Positions 47,340-58,947 of a stretch of DNA of 64,000 nt are shown here, piece after piece. The notes below the pieces were generated by a model. The model was not told where the DNA came from. It searched no databases and saw only the letters and a list, made by a program, of their open reading frames with translations. The stretch's first letter is position 1. The number at the start of each line of letters is the position of its first letter. The position numbers and the translations under genes are program-made. Where the stretch lies: NCBI RefSeq assembly GCF_001704415.2, contig NC_030826.1, positions 61,151,362-61,215,361 on the forward strand. Direction: 5' to 3'. Source of the DNA: Capra hircus (taxonomy: Eukaryota > Chordata > Mammalia > Artiodactyla > Bovidae).

Positions 47340-47460
47340 GCTTAGGAGCAGGGGACATGTGTGTGCCTAGGCTGATTCATGGCGATGTGTGCAAAAACCA
47401 TCTCGGTATTGGAAAGCGATTATTCTCCAGCTAAGAATAAAATTAAACAAAACAGAAATG
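47340..47460 (+). mobile_element. L1 3' end fragment
   Basis: GGCTGATTCATGGCGATGTG followed by an AAACCATC-to-AATAAAATTAAA end resembles the 3' terminus of bovine-type L1 elements. Confidence 0.75.
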
Positions 47461-47649
47461 TGTCCTTTGGTCCTGGAGGCTGACTCTACGTATCTGGCCT
47501 CTAAGTCACATTTCTGGTGACTTTCAACCCTTTCTTCTTTTCCCCAAGACATAGTTGAAATTCCCTGGTATTCTTACTTCTGTACAGTCATAAACAGCAT
47601 TTTCTTTCTCCTTTCTCTTCACCCACCTGACTCACACTGTGTGATGGGT

Positions 47650-47752
47650 TATTGCTGTCGCTCAGCATGCCTGACTCTGTGACCCCATGGACTGCAGCAC
47701 GCCAGGCTTCCCTGTCCTTCACTATCTCGCAGAGTTTGCTCAGATTCATTGT
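47650..47752 (-). mobile_element. BovB 3' tail fragment
   Basis: The reversed 3' end only (GCTGTCGCTCAGCATGCCTG ... AGTTTGCTCAGATTCATTG). Confidence 0.85.
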
Positions 47753-48573
47753 TTTAATCCCATAGATGCCGTGAATCGCGTGACCAATCAAGGCTGTCTC
47801 AGCGCTGGCTTCTGGGGAAATCAGAGCCACGTCTTCTGTGAAGATGCCGTGTGTCTCAGCCGCACAGCGTGTGCTGTGTGAACAGAGAAAAAGGGAGGAG
47901 ATGAGCTGGAGCGTCAACAGCAACAACACCGCTGTGTCTCCTAGAAGCAGACCCTGAGATGAAGATGCGTGTGCAGGCGATACCTGACGGGAGCGCTCCG
48001 GGAGGGCCTGGTCAGGGATGGGGAGGCCGGGCGGGGAGAAGGAAGAAGCCCCGCCAGAGTGTGCTCTCGGGACACGGCCTCTGCCTGCAGGGGTGTCTGG
48101 CGTGAATCTGGCGTGCGTGTCGCGCCTAGGCACACTTTCAGCCCCTTCACTACAGTCTGCCCGCCTGCCTCTCCCTTCCTGCACATTTGGGCGAAGCAGC
48201 TCCAGGACCTGAGGGGAGCCCGTCAAGGGCATCACAGGTGCTGCTGGTCAGGGGCAAAGCCACGCTGAGCAGAAGAGGGGCTGCAGAAACAGGTGCAGGG
48301 GCCCGAGGGGCCTCAGTGCCGCTCCAGGGCCCACTGCCCGGCCATCGTCCCTGAGAAGCAAGCTGAAGTGTGATGATGACGCCTTTTATCCACTTCAGCA
48401 GTGTTAGTTTCTGCGTGTTAAGGATATATTATTTTAGACCTGGGATAAAGGCTGAAGTTAAATGTTACACCATCTCGTTACTGTTTTCCTCCATCTCTCT
48501 TTGATGAACTCCCTTTAAAGAACATTTAGGAGGAATTTAAGATAAGTTTTACTCACCTTTCTTATTAAGAGCA
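47753..48573. other. Single-copy DNA
   Basis: No repeat or gene is recognised. GC content is moderate up to 48360 and then becomes AT-rich. Confidence 0.45.
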
Positions 48574-48735
48574 GTGCAGGGGCTTCCCTGGTGGTCCAGC
48601 GCTCAAGGATTTGTCTTCCAATGCAGGGTTGCAGGCTTGACTCCTGGTCAGGGTGTTAACACCCCCCGTGCCTCGAAGCCAAAGCAATAATGTAACAAAT
48701 TCAATTAAAAGATTTTAAAATGGCCCACATTTTTA
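48574..48735 (+). repeat. CHR-1-type SINE
   Basis: GGGGCTTCCCTGGTGGTCCAG head, diverged box, and ATAATGTAACAAATTCAATT tail. Confidence 0.9.
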
Positions 48736-49587
48736 AACGTCTCTAAAAATGTTTTCAAAAATAAAAGCGCTACAGAAGTACTATGCGTTCATCTCAGAAA
48801 ACATAGAAAATACAAATAAGTAAAAAGGAAATAAAAGCCCCCAATCTTACCATAAAGAACACCCACGTGATCACCTTCAGATATACGCTTTCATGAGTGT
48901 ACGGCAAATTCAAATAAGACAGTACTGTAAATATCTGCTTTTTGAGATATTTAGATAAACTTTTACATGTGAAAATAGTTTTAGATTTACAGAAATGCTG
49001 GAAAGTAGTATAGGGAATTCCCATATGCCTTTCACCCAGCTTAATACTTGCTTTCTTCACTTAATTTGTCATGAACAATAAATATTGTTTGTTCTCAACA
49101 ATATTAATCTCAACATCATTTAAAATAATTAGATCGTGTTCAATTGTAAGGACATAACATATTTATTGAACTAATCCCACTCAGTTGGATATTTGGGATA
49201 TTTCTAATTTCTCACTTTTACAGGTGTTTCTTACCACACAAAAAAAATTCCTAGAAGTATTGCTTGCCAAATGAGAGGAAAAATCTGAATGCTTTTGATA
49301 CCTGTTGGTCACTTGACTTCCAGGAAGGAATATGCCTTCAGCAGAATATGTGAGCCCCTGTCTCACCTACTGTGGTGTTACAATTTAAAAGTATATTTTT
49401 AAAAAACACCACTCACTTATATGTTCATCTACTACTCAGCTATCTTCACAGAAACATTTAGAATGAAGTTTAGACTTTAGAAAAGATTTAGAATAATGAC
49501 CGAACACCTGAGTACTGTGGCCCTAACCACCACACGGGGCAGGTCCCACGTCCTCACTCAGTCTTTCGCTGGCTGCCTGACGCTTTC
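48736..49587. other. AT-rich DNA, probably old L1 in part
   Basis: TTTTAGATTTACAGAAATGC and GGGAATTCCCATATGCCTTT at 48979-49031 resemble an old interspersed repeat that I cannot assign with confidence. The rest is AT-rich with no gene. Confidence 0.4.
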
Positions 49588-49797
49588 CGGGGCTTCCAGG
49601 TGGCACTGCTGGTAAAGAACCCAGCTGCAGGGCGAGAGACGTGGAGACACAGGTTCGATCTCTGGGTCAGGAAGATCCCCTGGAGGAGGGTAACCCACTC
49701 CAGTATTCTGGCCTGGAGCATCCCATGGACTGAGGAGCCTGGCGGGCTGCAGTCCCTGGGGTCGCACAGAGCAGGACACAGCTGAGTGACTCGGTTC
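49588..49797 (+). repeat. Bov-tA SINE
   Basis: Near complete, from CGGGGCTTCCAGGTGGCAC to GGACACAGCTGAGTGACTCG. Confidence 0.93.
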
Positions 49798-49961
49798 ACG
49801 GGCGATGCTTTTCAGCTGGTGTGCTTTGCTTGGCTTTGTCTTCCCTCCGGGTCATCAGTACGCCTGACGGCCCGCAGTACCAAGTGCCACACTGAGAATT
49901 CAGTGGGTGTGCAGCGATCCCGCTGTGGTTCCTAGACTGGTTTAAAGTTCCCTCATCTGGG

Positions 49962-50146
49962 GGAAGCGTCTGTATAGGGCAGGGAGCTCAGCCTGGTGCT
50001 CTGGGACAACCTAGAGGGCGGATGGGGAGGGAGGGGTTCAAGCGGGAGGGGGGGTGTGTACCGACGGCTGACTCGTGGATATGTGGCAGAAACCAATACA
50101 ATATTTTAAAGTAGTTATCCTTCAATTAAAATTAAATAAATTGTGA
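49962..50146 (+). mobile_element. L1 3' UTR fragment
   Basis: GGCAGGGAGCTCAGCCTGGT, a G-rich stretch, then GGCAGAAACCAATACAATAT and an ATTAAAATTAAATAAATT end, as in bovine-type L1. Confidence 0.83.
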
Positions 50147-50149
50147 ATA

Positions 50150-51617
50150 GCTTCCGTCATTTTGGGTGGGACAACTCAGAACCTCCCCAGAGGGATCAGC
50201 CCCAGGGGCCCAGCAGCTTCGTCAGCAACACACAGCTCATTGGTTTTCTCGGTTCTTATCTCACTTACCCCACGGCCTCACGGGACTTTCTGGAATCACC
50301 CCTGAATAAGTGACCTCCAACGTCTCAGGCTTTCTCTGGTGAAGGAGGGCGGCGTTGATGATAAATGGTGACCGGGGGCACTCAGATCTGAAACAGGGTC
50401 TAGAGAACAGTACTTTCCCTAACACATCAAACGCGTTCTGGCCTTTTTCCTTTTCTCTGTGGTTCTGCTGGACCCGATCGCTACACTGACTTGATGACCC
50501 ACTTGTGGGTCCCAGCCTGCAGATGGAAAAACTGCCGTCCTAGAGGGTGGGCGTGCTCAGAAGAGCTGGTCTTGATCAGAAAGGCAGTTTGATAGCTGAC
50601 CTCTTCCTTGAGAGGCACAGTGAGCTGCTGAGGTCAGCTGGGGTGGCTTTTCACAGCCCGGGGACGCCTCCATTTCATCTGATTTCAAACCAACACTTCT
50701 TGTCAAGGGGCTACTGCCCTGGCCTCTGCTGACCACTCTGGCACGACGCCAGATGGAAACAATCCCCCCCTTCTCTCTGCAGTCCCTCGGGTCAGCTCCG
50801 AGAGGACCAGGGCTCCGACGGAGGGTGGGGAGAGCAATTAGGGAGGAGGAGGAGGAGGAGACGTGAATTTTCAAAGGTCAGCTGGAGTATGATCAGCCAA
50901 CGCTTGGAGGTTTATTCCAAAGGCCTTTCCTGATTAGAAAAGCAACAATAAAAGAAAAAAAAAAGCCCCCAACCCACAAGTGGGGTAGGAAGTCGAAGAA
51001 CACTTTAATTCATAAGGAAAAGGACTTGAATAATTGATGCTGCCTCGATGCCAAAGATAATTTCAGCTTGCGCTCTATCTCACAAAGACATTTAGCATTG
51101 ATTGAGATCAAAGCATCCAGAACCCCTGCTGCTAGGCTGCAAAGCAGAACTCGCAGTGGCCTTTCTCGGCTCTGATAATGTCGTCTTTATGTAGTTAATA
51201 AACTGCACACTTCAGTCAAACTATATCATTACAGAAGACGTAGGGAGCTAATAATTTAAAAGCAAAGAATTGCCTCTGTTTTTCACTTTGAACTAAACAA
51301 CATTCTGTTGAATGAGGAACACATCAAAGTCTTGCCACTGTTACCAGTGTGGATCGAGCGGAAGGCCGCACAGAGTGGGCGCTTCAGTCATCACGGAGAG
51401 GGGGAGGGAGAGCCGCTGGCCGACCCACCCGAAGGCAGTGCTGGGCGTGCTTTCATTCTTCTCCCCACTGTGTAGGCACGGGGCGGTCCGCTCATCTGGG
51501 GGGCATCCTTGCTGCACAATGTACCTGAACGAGATCACGATGCCCGCTTTTCACCTTGGCCTCGTTCTGAACTTCATCTCAGTTACCTTCAGCCTGCCCA
51601 CCCCTCTGGCCACTCCT
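50150..51617. other. Single-copy DNA with an AT-rich core
   Basis: I recognise no repeat apart from a GGA run (50842-50860). From about 50990 to 51310 the sequence is AT-rich but complex, with several TAATT/AATTA-type homeodomain sites, and could be a conserved non-coding element. Confidence 0.4.
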
Positions 51618-51623
51618 GGACTC

Positions 51624-51751
51624 CCAGGTTAGATCCCTGGGTCGGAAAGATCTGCTGGAGGAGGAAATGGCAACTCACTCCAGTATCCTTGCCTGGAGAA
51701 CCCCATGGACCTAGCAGCCTGGTGGGATGCAGTCCATGGGGTTGCAAAGAG

Positions 51752-51756
<5 letters not shown>
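51624..51756 (+). repeat. Bov SINE, head missing
   Basis: It starts near the CCCAGGTTAGATCCCTGGGT box and runs to GTTGCAAAGAGTC, then merges into a CA microsatellite. Confidence 0.9.

Positions 51757-51786
<30 letters not shown>
51756..51786. repeat. (AC)n microsatellite at a SINE end
   Basis: About 15 AC units follow the SINE end directly, a common origin of bovid microsatellites. Confidence 0.95.
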
Positions 51787-51787
<1 letters not shown>

Positions 51788-51799
51788 CACATCTTTAAT

Positions 51800-51925
51800 G
51801 TACTCTCTCGTTTGGTCCTTCTGACCATTCTGCAAGGTAGTGCCAATGTTTTATGTATCGAGATGCTGAGGCTTAGAGAGGTGATGATCCTTGTCTTAGA
51901 ACCCCAGCTGAGAGTGGCGTGCCCG
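51800..51925 (-). repeat. MIR-type SINE fragment
   Basis: CTGCAAGGTAGTGCCAATGT and GATGCTGAGGCTTAGAGAGG resemble the reversed MIR core. Confidence 0.65.
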
Positions 51926-52382
51926 TGAGGGTGTGTGGCAACATTATATACAGGCATGAACATTTGGAGGGTCAAACAGTCGCCTACTTGCAATGATTTA
52001 ACTTAAGATTTCTCCACTGCAAGATGGTGCGAAAGTGACGCTCATTCAGCGGAAATTGTGCTTTGAGTCTGGAATTTGAATTTCTTCCTGGCCCATGACA
52101 CGTGATCTGGTCTCCCCTTCTGCTGGGCACAGGCTGCCCCTGTGGTGCCCGGGCAGCCAGGGGGTCACGAGGGTAAAGAGCCGCCACGCCGACAGCCACC
52201 CCGGACTTAGACAGTCACCCTGGCCTCTCCTTTCAGTCCAGCGTTAGTTCAATAAATCACATGAGATATCCAACGCTTCACTCTGAAATAGGCTTGTTGT
52301 TAGAGGATTTTGCCCAACTGCAGGCTAACGGAGGGGCTCTGAGCACGTCTGAGGTGGGCCGGGCTGAGCCAGGATGTTTCCT

Positions 52383-52588
52383 GTCGTTTAGTCACTAAGT
52401 TCTGTCCAGCTCTTTGTGGCCCCTTGGACTGTGGCCTGCCAGGCTTCTCTGTCCACTGTTCTCCAGACGAGCATGCCGGAGTGGTTTCCCATTTCCTTTT
52501 CCAGGGGCTCTTCCCGACCCAGGTATCAAACCCGTGTCTCCTGCATCGGCAGGTGGATTCTCTGCCACTGAGCCACCTGAGAAGCCAC
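52383..52588 (-). repeat. Bov-tA-type SINE
   Basis: Complete reverse copy. The plus strand ends with GCCACTGAGCCACCTGAGAA. Confidence 0.93.
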
Positions 52589-52589
52589 G

Positions 52590-53849
52590 ATCTTTGGTAG
52601 GAGAGGGGTATTAAATGCGTCTTTGACTTGAGAGGTTTTCAGCTTACTCAGAGTTTGTTGCTCTGTAAATCAATAAGCCAAGGAAGACGTGCCATGTGTT
52701 TCTCAACACTGGGAGCTGGCAGGGAAGTGACCGCACCCCAGACAACGGCAGAGCTGATAAAAACGCCATCACGGCGCAGGGACGGGCCCCTGTTTGTGCC
52801 GTTGAGTGGAAAAACGAGGTCATAGAGCTGCATCCCACAGGCGTGCGTGCGTGCAAGCTCGCGTGTGTGCACAGCGCCTCCTAAACATCAAGGGCTGCTT
52901 TGCACCTGCACCTCCTTTGCTGAGTGCCCCCTGCCCCCCCGCCCCCCCACCAGCCCACTGTCTCCGAATTAAAGTTTCCCTCTTTGGTGCTCATTGCCTC
53001 AGGGAGGGGATGTGGAAGAGAAAGCAGTGGAGAGGAGCGATGTCAGGGTTTGGGCTTGAAAATAACAAAGTCTTCAGAGCGGAAATAAGGAGGCAGGATG
53101 GATAAACTCCACACCCCCTCTCCCTGCTCCACTCCAGAAAAGAAGGTCCTCTGGGGTTAAGGAGGGGGCGGGATGGAGGAGGAGGGGAGATGGAGAGAGG
53201 CTGAGGGGCTGGGGGTTCCTGAGATCAAATGCTGAGCTTGGCCCATCACTTGGGCCGAACCTGCTGGGAGCTGTGTGGAGTCTCCTCCAAAGGTTCTGAG
53301 GACCAAGAGCGTCTGAGGCTGTTGCTCAGAGCCTTTTGACTCCCTCGGGGTACAGAGGACCTGAGACGGGCCTCAGCCCACCCTGTGGCCCGCCCGGCCT
53401 CTGCCCGGCCCTGGGGGCCTCGCAGGGCCTGCTGAGGGTCAGCACACTGGTCGAAGGCTGCCAAGACCTACAGACTGGATGCCCGACCCCCAGTTCCTCC
53501 CCTTCTCTGCTCCTCCCGTGGTGAGGATTTGGCTGCTGATCCAGGGGAAAGGAGGGGACTGAACGGATGGCAGTGAATTCCTGCCTGCGGGGGGTCGGGT
53601 TCATGACCAGCTGAACTACAGGAAATCAACGTCTCTTTCTTATCCACCTGAAGCCGTGGACCCAGGGTTTATGGACAGGAAAGCAGTGACTCAGTGGTTA
53701 TCGCTGAGTGATTTCTGTTTTCTTCTGGATGCTTGGCAATAGAACATCCATTAATATTGAAATTAGAAAAAAAAAAAACAACAACCCACGTGTTCCAGGT
53801 CCTTCTCCAACAGTAAGAATGAGAGGTCGCCTCGCGGAGGAGGCTCGGT
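52590..53849. other. Single-copy DNA
   Basis: No gene or dispersed repeat is recognised. A short GCGT run (about 52841-52855), a C-rich stretch near 52930-52951 and an A run near 53767-53778 are the only simple tracts. Confidence 0.45.
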
Positions 53850-54025
53850 GCACCGCCTATGTGCCATCCCATTCCTTGCTCACACCCTCCACGGACATGT
53901 CCTTGTCCTCAGATCAGAACCCGGAGGCTCAGAGAGGTGACTCACTTGCCTACAGCCGCAGAAAGGCGCTCGCCACACAGATCTGACTCCAAGTCCTGGA
54001 CTCTTTCCGCCTCACTCCATTGTCT
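53850..54025 (-). repeat. MIR-type SINE
   Basis: GGAGGCTCAGAGAGGTGACT followed by CACTTGCCTACAGCCGC and CTGACTCCAAGTCCTGGACT matches the reversed MIR core. Confidence 0.72.
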
Positions 54026-54667
54026 ACCAGACAAAGTTTTTTTTTTTCCCCTGTGAAATGCAAAGTTAGCCAGAGCATCTGGGTTGGGGCTAGAGATTCC
54101 AAGAGAACACAGGTGCTGAGCCAGGCTGGCCTCGCCACTAAACAGACGAGTCCGTACAAAGGGCGGGCCAGCGTGAGGCCCGGGACACAGCTGTCTGTAC
54201 AGTGTGAAAGCAAGGCTTGCCACGATGAATTATACTGATGCAACAATGCAAGAACCGTTTTTGAAAGAATTGAACTGTTTTTAAGAGACAAAGGCACATG
54301 AATTCCACCAACATTGATCCACTCAGTGCGATTTTTGAACCTTTTTCTAAGGTACGTCCTCACTGAGGTTTGAGATAAATAGAGTAGCTCACACAGCGAA
54401 CCAGGCCGAAGCCTGATGGATTTTCACAGGCGTTTCAAGGCCCCCAGGAGCCTGCCGGGTGCCCTCTTTCAGATTCCTTCTCCTTGACAAAGATAATAAC
54501 TCCCCTGACTTCTAACACCTGAGCTTCGTTTTCCGGATTTAAACTTTATGTGAATGGAACCTTTTGAACATCGTATAAATGGATCATAAAGGATGTTTAT
54601 GAGATTTACCTGTGATGTTGATTAATCTTTTTTCAGGCTCACTGACATACAATATTCACTGTGTGTA

Positions 54668-54790
54668 TTTGTACGCTCAGTCTCTTCAGCTCTGTCTGAC
54701 TCTTGGCGGCTCCAAAGACTGTAGCCCGCCAGGCACTTCTCTCCACGGGGTTCTCCGGGCAAGGACACTGGAGTGGGTTGTTACTTTACC
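54668..54790 (-). repeat. Bov SINE fragment
   Basis: The reversed 3' half only, ending at ACACTGGAGTGGGTTG. The left stretch 54026-54667 is single-copy sequence. Confidence 0.85.
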
Positions 54791-54835
54791 CACCGAATGA
54801 CTCTGTCTATCAAAAGTGAGTCTATACACAAGGTC

Positions 54836-55300
54836 TCACCCGTTCTCCTGCTGATGGGCGTTTGGCTGTTTCTCCTTTTCTTTCATGTTGTTTTGTGAAT
54901 GCGTTTCTCTGGGGCAGACCCCCAGGAGTGGAATTGCTGGGTCATGGAGACTACGCGTGCTCCGCTTTGGTAGTTTCCGCCAGACCGCATTCCCAAGAGG
55001 CTGAACCAGGTTGTATCCCGGCTCCGAGTGCCTCAGAGACTCTCGTTCCCGGCCTCTTTGCCAGCTCTTGGTGCTTTCTGCTTCAATGGGTATGCAGGGG
55101 TGTGTTGTTGCCTCATTCAAGCTGAGTACCTGGACGCCTCCTTGTGTGTTTATCAGCCATTTGGATATCCTTTTGTGGTGAGGTCCTGTTCAAGTCTTTG
55201 GTAGCGATTTTAAAGAATAATTACTATAATTCTTTGTGGCATAATTCTGATTCTGTTGGATTAACTGGATACATAGTCTCTGTGGTATGATTACTTTTAC
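54836..55300 (-). mobile_element. Old L1 (L1M-type) ORF2 remnant
   Basis: The minus strand contains the recognisable HDPAIPLLGVCP peptide of the ORF2 C-terminus. The plus strand shows GGAGTGGAATTGCTGGGTCA and ATCAGCCATTTGGATATCC. It is diverged and frameshifted. Confidence 0.87.
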
Positions 55301-55311
55301 CTGCACGCTTT

Positions 55312-55470
55312 AAAAAATATTTATTTATCTGACTGCGCCTGGGTTTAGTTTTGACACACAAGACCTCCACCCTTCGCCGCAGCGTGCAGGCTCTTAGCTG
55401 TGGCATGCAGGATCCAGTTGCCTGACCAGGGGCTGAACCCAGGCCCCCTGAGTTGGAACGCGGCGTGTCA
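55312..55470 (-). repeat. CHR-type SINE
   Basis: The minus strand carries GGGTTCAGCCCCTGGTCAGG and the plus strand a TATTTATTTATCTGACTGCG tail. Confidence 0.87.
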
Positions 55471-56365
55471 GCCCCGGAAAGACCCTGTGGTATGGTTTTT
55501 ATGTTTCCTTACTGAAAACGCATGTCCCGCCTAGTCTTTCCATGGATGCCTGAGATGTCTACATCACACTTTCTTTTGAAGGAAGACCCAAACATATAGG
55601 TGGAGAGGAGGGTCTGATAGGTGCGTTGAAGTTGTGGGGAATGGGGGCGTGTCCGGATTGCCATGGTTAGCTCGGTTTGTGATAAAGGACCCAGGGAAGC
55701 TAGAAAGATGGCAGACACTTTAGCGGCCTCACGGCCACGGCCCACAAGGAACAGGAACCTCTCATCATAACTAGAGTTATGGTATTTCACAGCCAGGCTT
55801 TTTCAATAGGGCGGTTCAAGAGCTAGGTGGTCTCCATAGCAACGCCGGTCATCCCACTGAGAAGCTTGGTCCTACGGCGGCCCTCGGAGCAGAAGGCATC
55901 TGTTACTGCCTGGCCCGTCTGTCCCTGCTGCTGCTGACAAAGCGGTGTCAGCTCTCCTTCCCGCGTCCCTGGTGATGCCCCGTTAGGGCTTTCAAGCCTC
56001 AAGTCATCCGCTGCGTCTCCGGGCTTCTCTCTTTTGTCTTTCAGTGGTTTCCCCGCCCTGTTGACCACACTTCTCTCTCTCTCCTTCTCTACAAGCCTCA
56101 TTTTCCAATGAGAGACTCTGATCAGATGGCCACTGTTGGGGCACTCCTGATGAGCAGAGCTCTTCCACTAAACCAGAGAAACTGAGAACTTAGTGGGACT
56201 ACGGGGCGAGTCCCACTCTTCACTGTGGTCTTGGGCGCTAAAGATCAAGCCACCTTTCACCTCCTTGGTGTGCAGCATCGTTCTGAGGTTCCACTGTGAG
56301 CGCCTGAGAGATCAAGGGAGAGAAAGGTTTCTGATCATGTTGTTATGGACCTGGTTTCAACACTG
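55471..56365. other. Single-copy DNA with X-box-like motifs
   Basis: No repeat or gene is recognised. ATTGCCATGGTTAG (55668-55681) and GTCTCCATAGCAAC (55830-55843) resemble RFX-binding X-boxes. Confidence 0.45.
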
Positions 56366-57403
56366 TTGTTGTTATTTAGTTGTTAAGTCATGTCTGACTC
56401 TCTGTGACACCACGGACTGCAGCACACCAGGCCTCCCTGTCCATCACCAGCTCCTGGAGTTCACCCAAACTCATGTCCATCGAGTCAGTGATGCCATCCA
56501 GCCATCTCATCCTCTGTTGTCCCCTTCTCCTGGCTTCAATCCCTCCCAACATCAGGGTCTTTTCCAATGAGTCAACTCTTCGCATGAGGTGGCCAAAGTA
56601 CTGGAGTTTCAGCTTTAGCATCAGTCCTTCCAAAGAACACCCAGGACTGATTTCCTTCAGAATGGACTAGTTGGATCTCCTTGCAGTCCAAGGGACTCTC
56701 AAGAGTCTTTTCCAACACCACAGTTCAAAATCATCAACTCTTCGGCACTCAGCCTTCTTCACAGTCCAACTTTCACATCCACACATGACCACTGGAAAAA
56801 CCATAGCCTTGACTAGACGGACCTTTGTTGACAAAGTAATGGCTCTGCTTTTGAATATGCTATCTAGGTTGGTCATAACTTTCCTTCCAAGGAGTAAGCA
56901 TCTTTTAATTTCATGGCTGCAGTCACCATCTGCAGTGATTTTGGAGCCCAGAAAACTAAAGTCAGCCACTGTTTCCACTGTTTCCCCATCTATTTCCCAT
57001 GAAGTGATGGGACCAGATGCCATGATCTTCGTTTTCTGAATGTTGAGCTTTAAGCCAACTTTTTCACTCTCTTCTTTCACTTTCAAAAAGAGGCTTTTTA
57101 GTTCCTCTTCACTTTCTGCCATAAGGGTGGTGTCATCTGCATACCTGAGGTTATTGATATTTCTACTGGCAATCTTGATTCCAGCTTGTGCTTCTTCCAG
57201 CCCAGCGTTTCTCATGATGTACTCTGCATATAAGTTAATAAGCAGGGTGACAATATACAGCCTTGACGTACTCCTTTTCCTATTTGGAACCAGTCTGTTG
57301 TTCCATGTCCAGTTCTAACTGTTGCTTCCTGACCTGCATATAGGTTTCTCTAGAGGCAGATCAGGTGGTCTGGTATTCCCATCTCTTTCAGAATTTTCCA
57401 CTG
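56366..57403 (-). mobile_element. BovB LINE fragment with intact YADD codons
   Basis: A 5'-truncated copy in reverse. A minus-strand open frame (57215 down to 56667) of 182 codons spans NNLRYADDTTLMAESEEELK and the following C-terminal region up to a stop in the ARRSN stretch. Unlike the other three copies here that cover this point, it keeps Tyr in YADD. The palm upstream of motif B is missing, so it is inactive. Confidence 0.95.
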
Positions 57404-57817
57404 GTCTAGGCAGAGGCAAACCCATCTTTGGAACTTTTGTTTACATGCACCAGTAAGCTCCCTTCTGGCCTCAAGCTGGGTTGGGTTGCGTTCCTGTCAC
57501 TTATAACCCAAAGTGTTCAGTGAATGTAATGAGCTTCCTACATAAATACTAGCATGAAGAAACTGGGTCAGAAATCTGAAAGATGCTCTTGGAAAAAAGA
57601 CTCACAGTTCCAAGGACATCAAATCACGGAAGGAAACTGTCTTGTCATCCTCCTCGGAATGGACGAAACAGAAGCAAGTTTGAGCCTGAAAGAAGCGAAC
57701 CTACAGCCAAATGGACCTCGGGTAGCCTGGTTCTGCTGTGTTTCTGAACCTGCTTCTGACCATTATTATTGTGATGCTGAACCTGAGGCAAGAGAGAAAC
57801 CACCTGTTAGCCTTGAA
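57404..57817. other. Single-copy DNA
   Basis: No recognisable gene or repeat. An open frame from 57554 shows no known motif and runs into a SINE. Confidence 0.45.
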
Positions 57818-57938
57818 GCTTCCCTAGTGGTCCAGCAGTTAAAACTCAGCACCTCTGATGCAGGGGGTACTGGTTCAATGCCTGGTGGGGGCACTAAGAT
57901 CCCACACGCCTCGTGGCACAGCCAAAAAGTAAGAACTT
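57818..57938 (+). repeat. CHR-type SINE
   Basis: It carries AGCTTCCCTAGTGGTCCAGC, TGGTTCAATGCCTGGTGGGG and GCCTCGTGGCACAGCC, then an A-rich end. Confidence 0.88.
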
Positions 57939-58149
57939 AAGAACTCTTTAAGTCTGATAGCATCTCCTTCCACCCATTCTTCTATTCATCCATCCATCTC
58001 TATATTTACCCATTAATTAAACAAATATCAACAGAGTTTAAATAACTGACACAAAGAAGTAAGTCAGAGAAAGACAAATACCATATAATATGTGGAATCT
58101 AAAAAAAACGATGCAAATGAACTTATTTACGAAACAGATTCACAGACTT

Positions 58150-58344
58150 AAAAATTTCTTTACTTGATGTGGACTATTTTTAATAATCTTTACTGAATTT
58201 GTTACAATACTGCTCCTGTTTTATGTCCCGGTTCTTTGGCTGTGAGACACGTGGGATCGTAGCTCCCTGACCAGGGATCAAACCTGCATCCTGTGCGTCA
58301 GAAGGTGAAGTTTTAACCAGTGGACCACCAGGAAGTCCCAGACT
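58150..58344 (-). repeat. CHR-1 SINE nested in L1, with 9-bp duplication
   Basis: The reverse copy runs from the AATCTTTACTGAATTTGTTA tail to ACCACCAGGAAGTCC. CACAGACTT is repeated at 58141-58149 and 58345-58353. Confidence 0.93.
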
Positions 58345-58444
58345 CACAGACTTTAGAAACAAACTTACAGTTACCAAAGGGGAAAGGTGGATGGGAAAGG
58401 GGTAAATTAGGAATTTGGGGTTAGCTGATACACACTACTATGTA

Positions 58445-58565
58445 TTGGAGAAGGAAATGGCAACCCCCTCCAGTATCCTTGCCTGGAAAATCCCATGGAC
58501 AGAGGAGCCTGGTGGGCTACAGTGCATGGGGTCGCAAAGAGTCAGACACGACTGAGCGACTTAAC
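58445..58565 (+). repeat. Bov SINE short form nested in L1
   Basis: TTGGAGAAGGAAATGGCAAC to GACTGAGCGACTTAACTC. CACTACT occurs just before and just after the copy and may be its target duplication. Confidence 0.9.
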
Positions 58566-58672
58566 TCACTACTTTATATAAAACAGATGATCAACAAGGA
58601 CCCACTGAACAGCACAGAGAACTCTACTCAATATTCTGTAATAATCTATGTGGGAAAAGAATCTGAAAAGGA

Positions 58673-58947
58673 ATGCTGCTGCTGCTGAGTCGCTTCAGTC
58701 GTGTCCGACTCTGTGCGACCCCATAGACGGCAGCTCACCAGGCTCCCCCATCCCTGGGATTCTTCAGGCAAGAATACTGGAGTGGGTTGCCATTTCCTTC
58801 TCCAATGCATGAAAGTGAAAAGTGAAAGTGAATTCGCTCAGTCGTGTCCGACTCTTCGAGACCCCATGGACTGCAGCCTACCAGGCTCCTCCGTCCATGG
58901 GATTCTCCAGGCAAGAGGACTGGGGTGGGGTGCCATCGCCTTCTCCG
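58673..58947 (-). repeat. BOV-A2 dimeric SINE nested in L1, with 10-bp duplication
   Basis: Two Bov-A monomers in reverse, joined by GCATGAAAGTGAAAAGTGAA. CTGAAAAGGA is repeated exactly at 58663-58672 and 58948-58957. Both monomers are well preserved, which suggests a young insertion. Confidence 0.95.
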
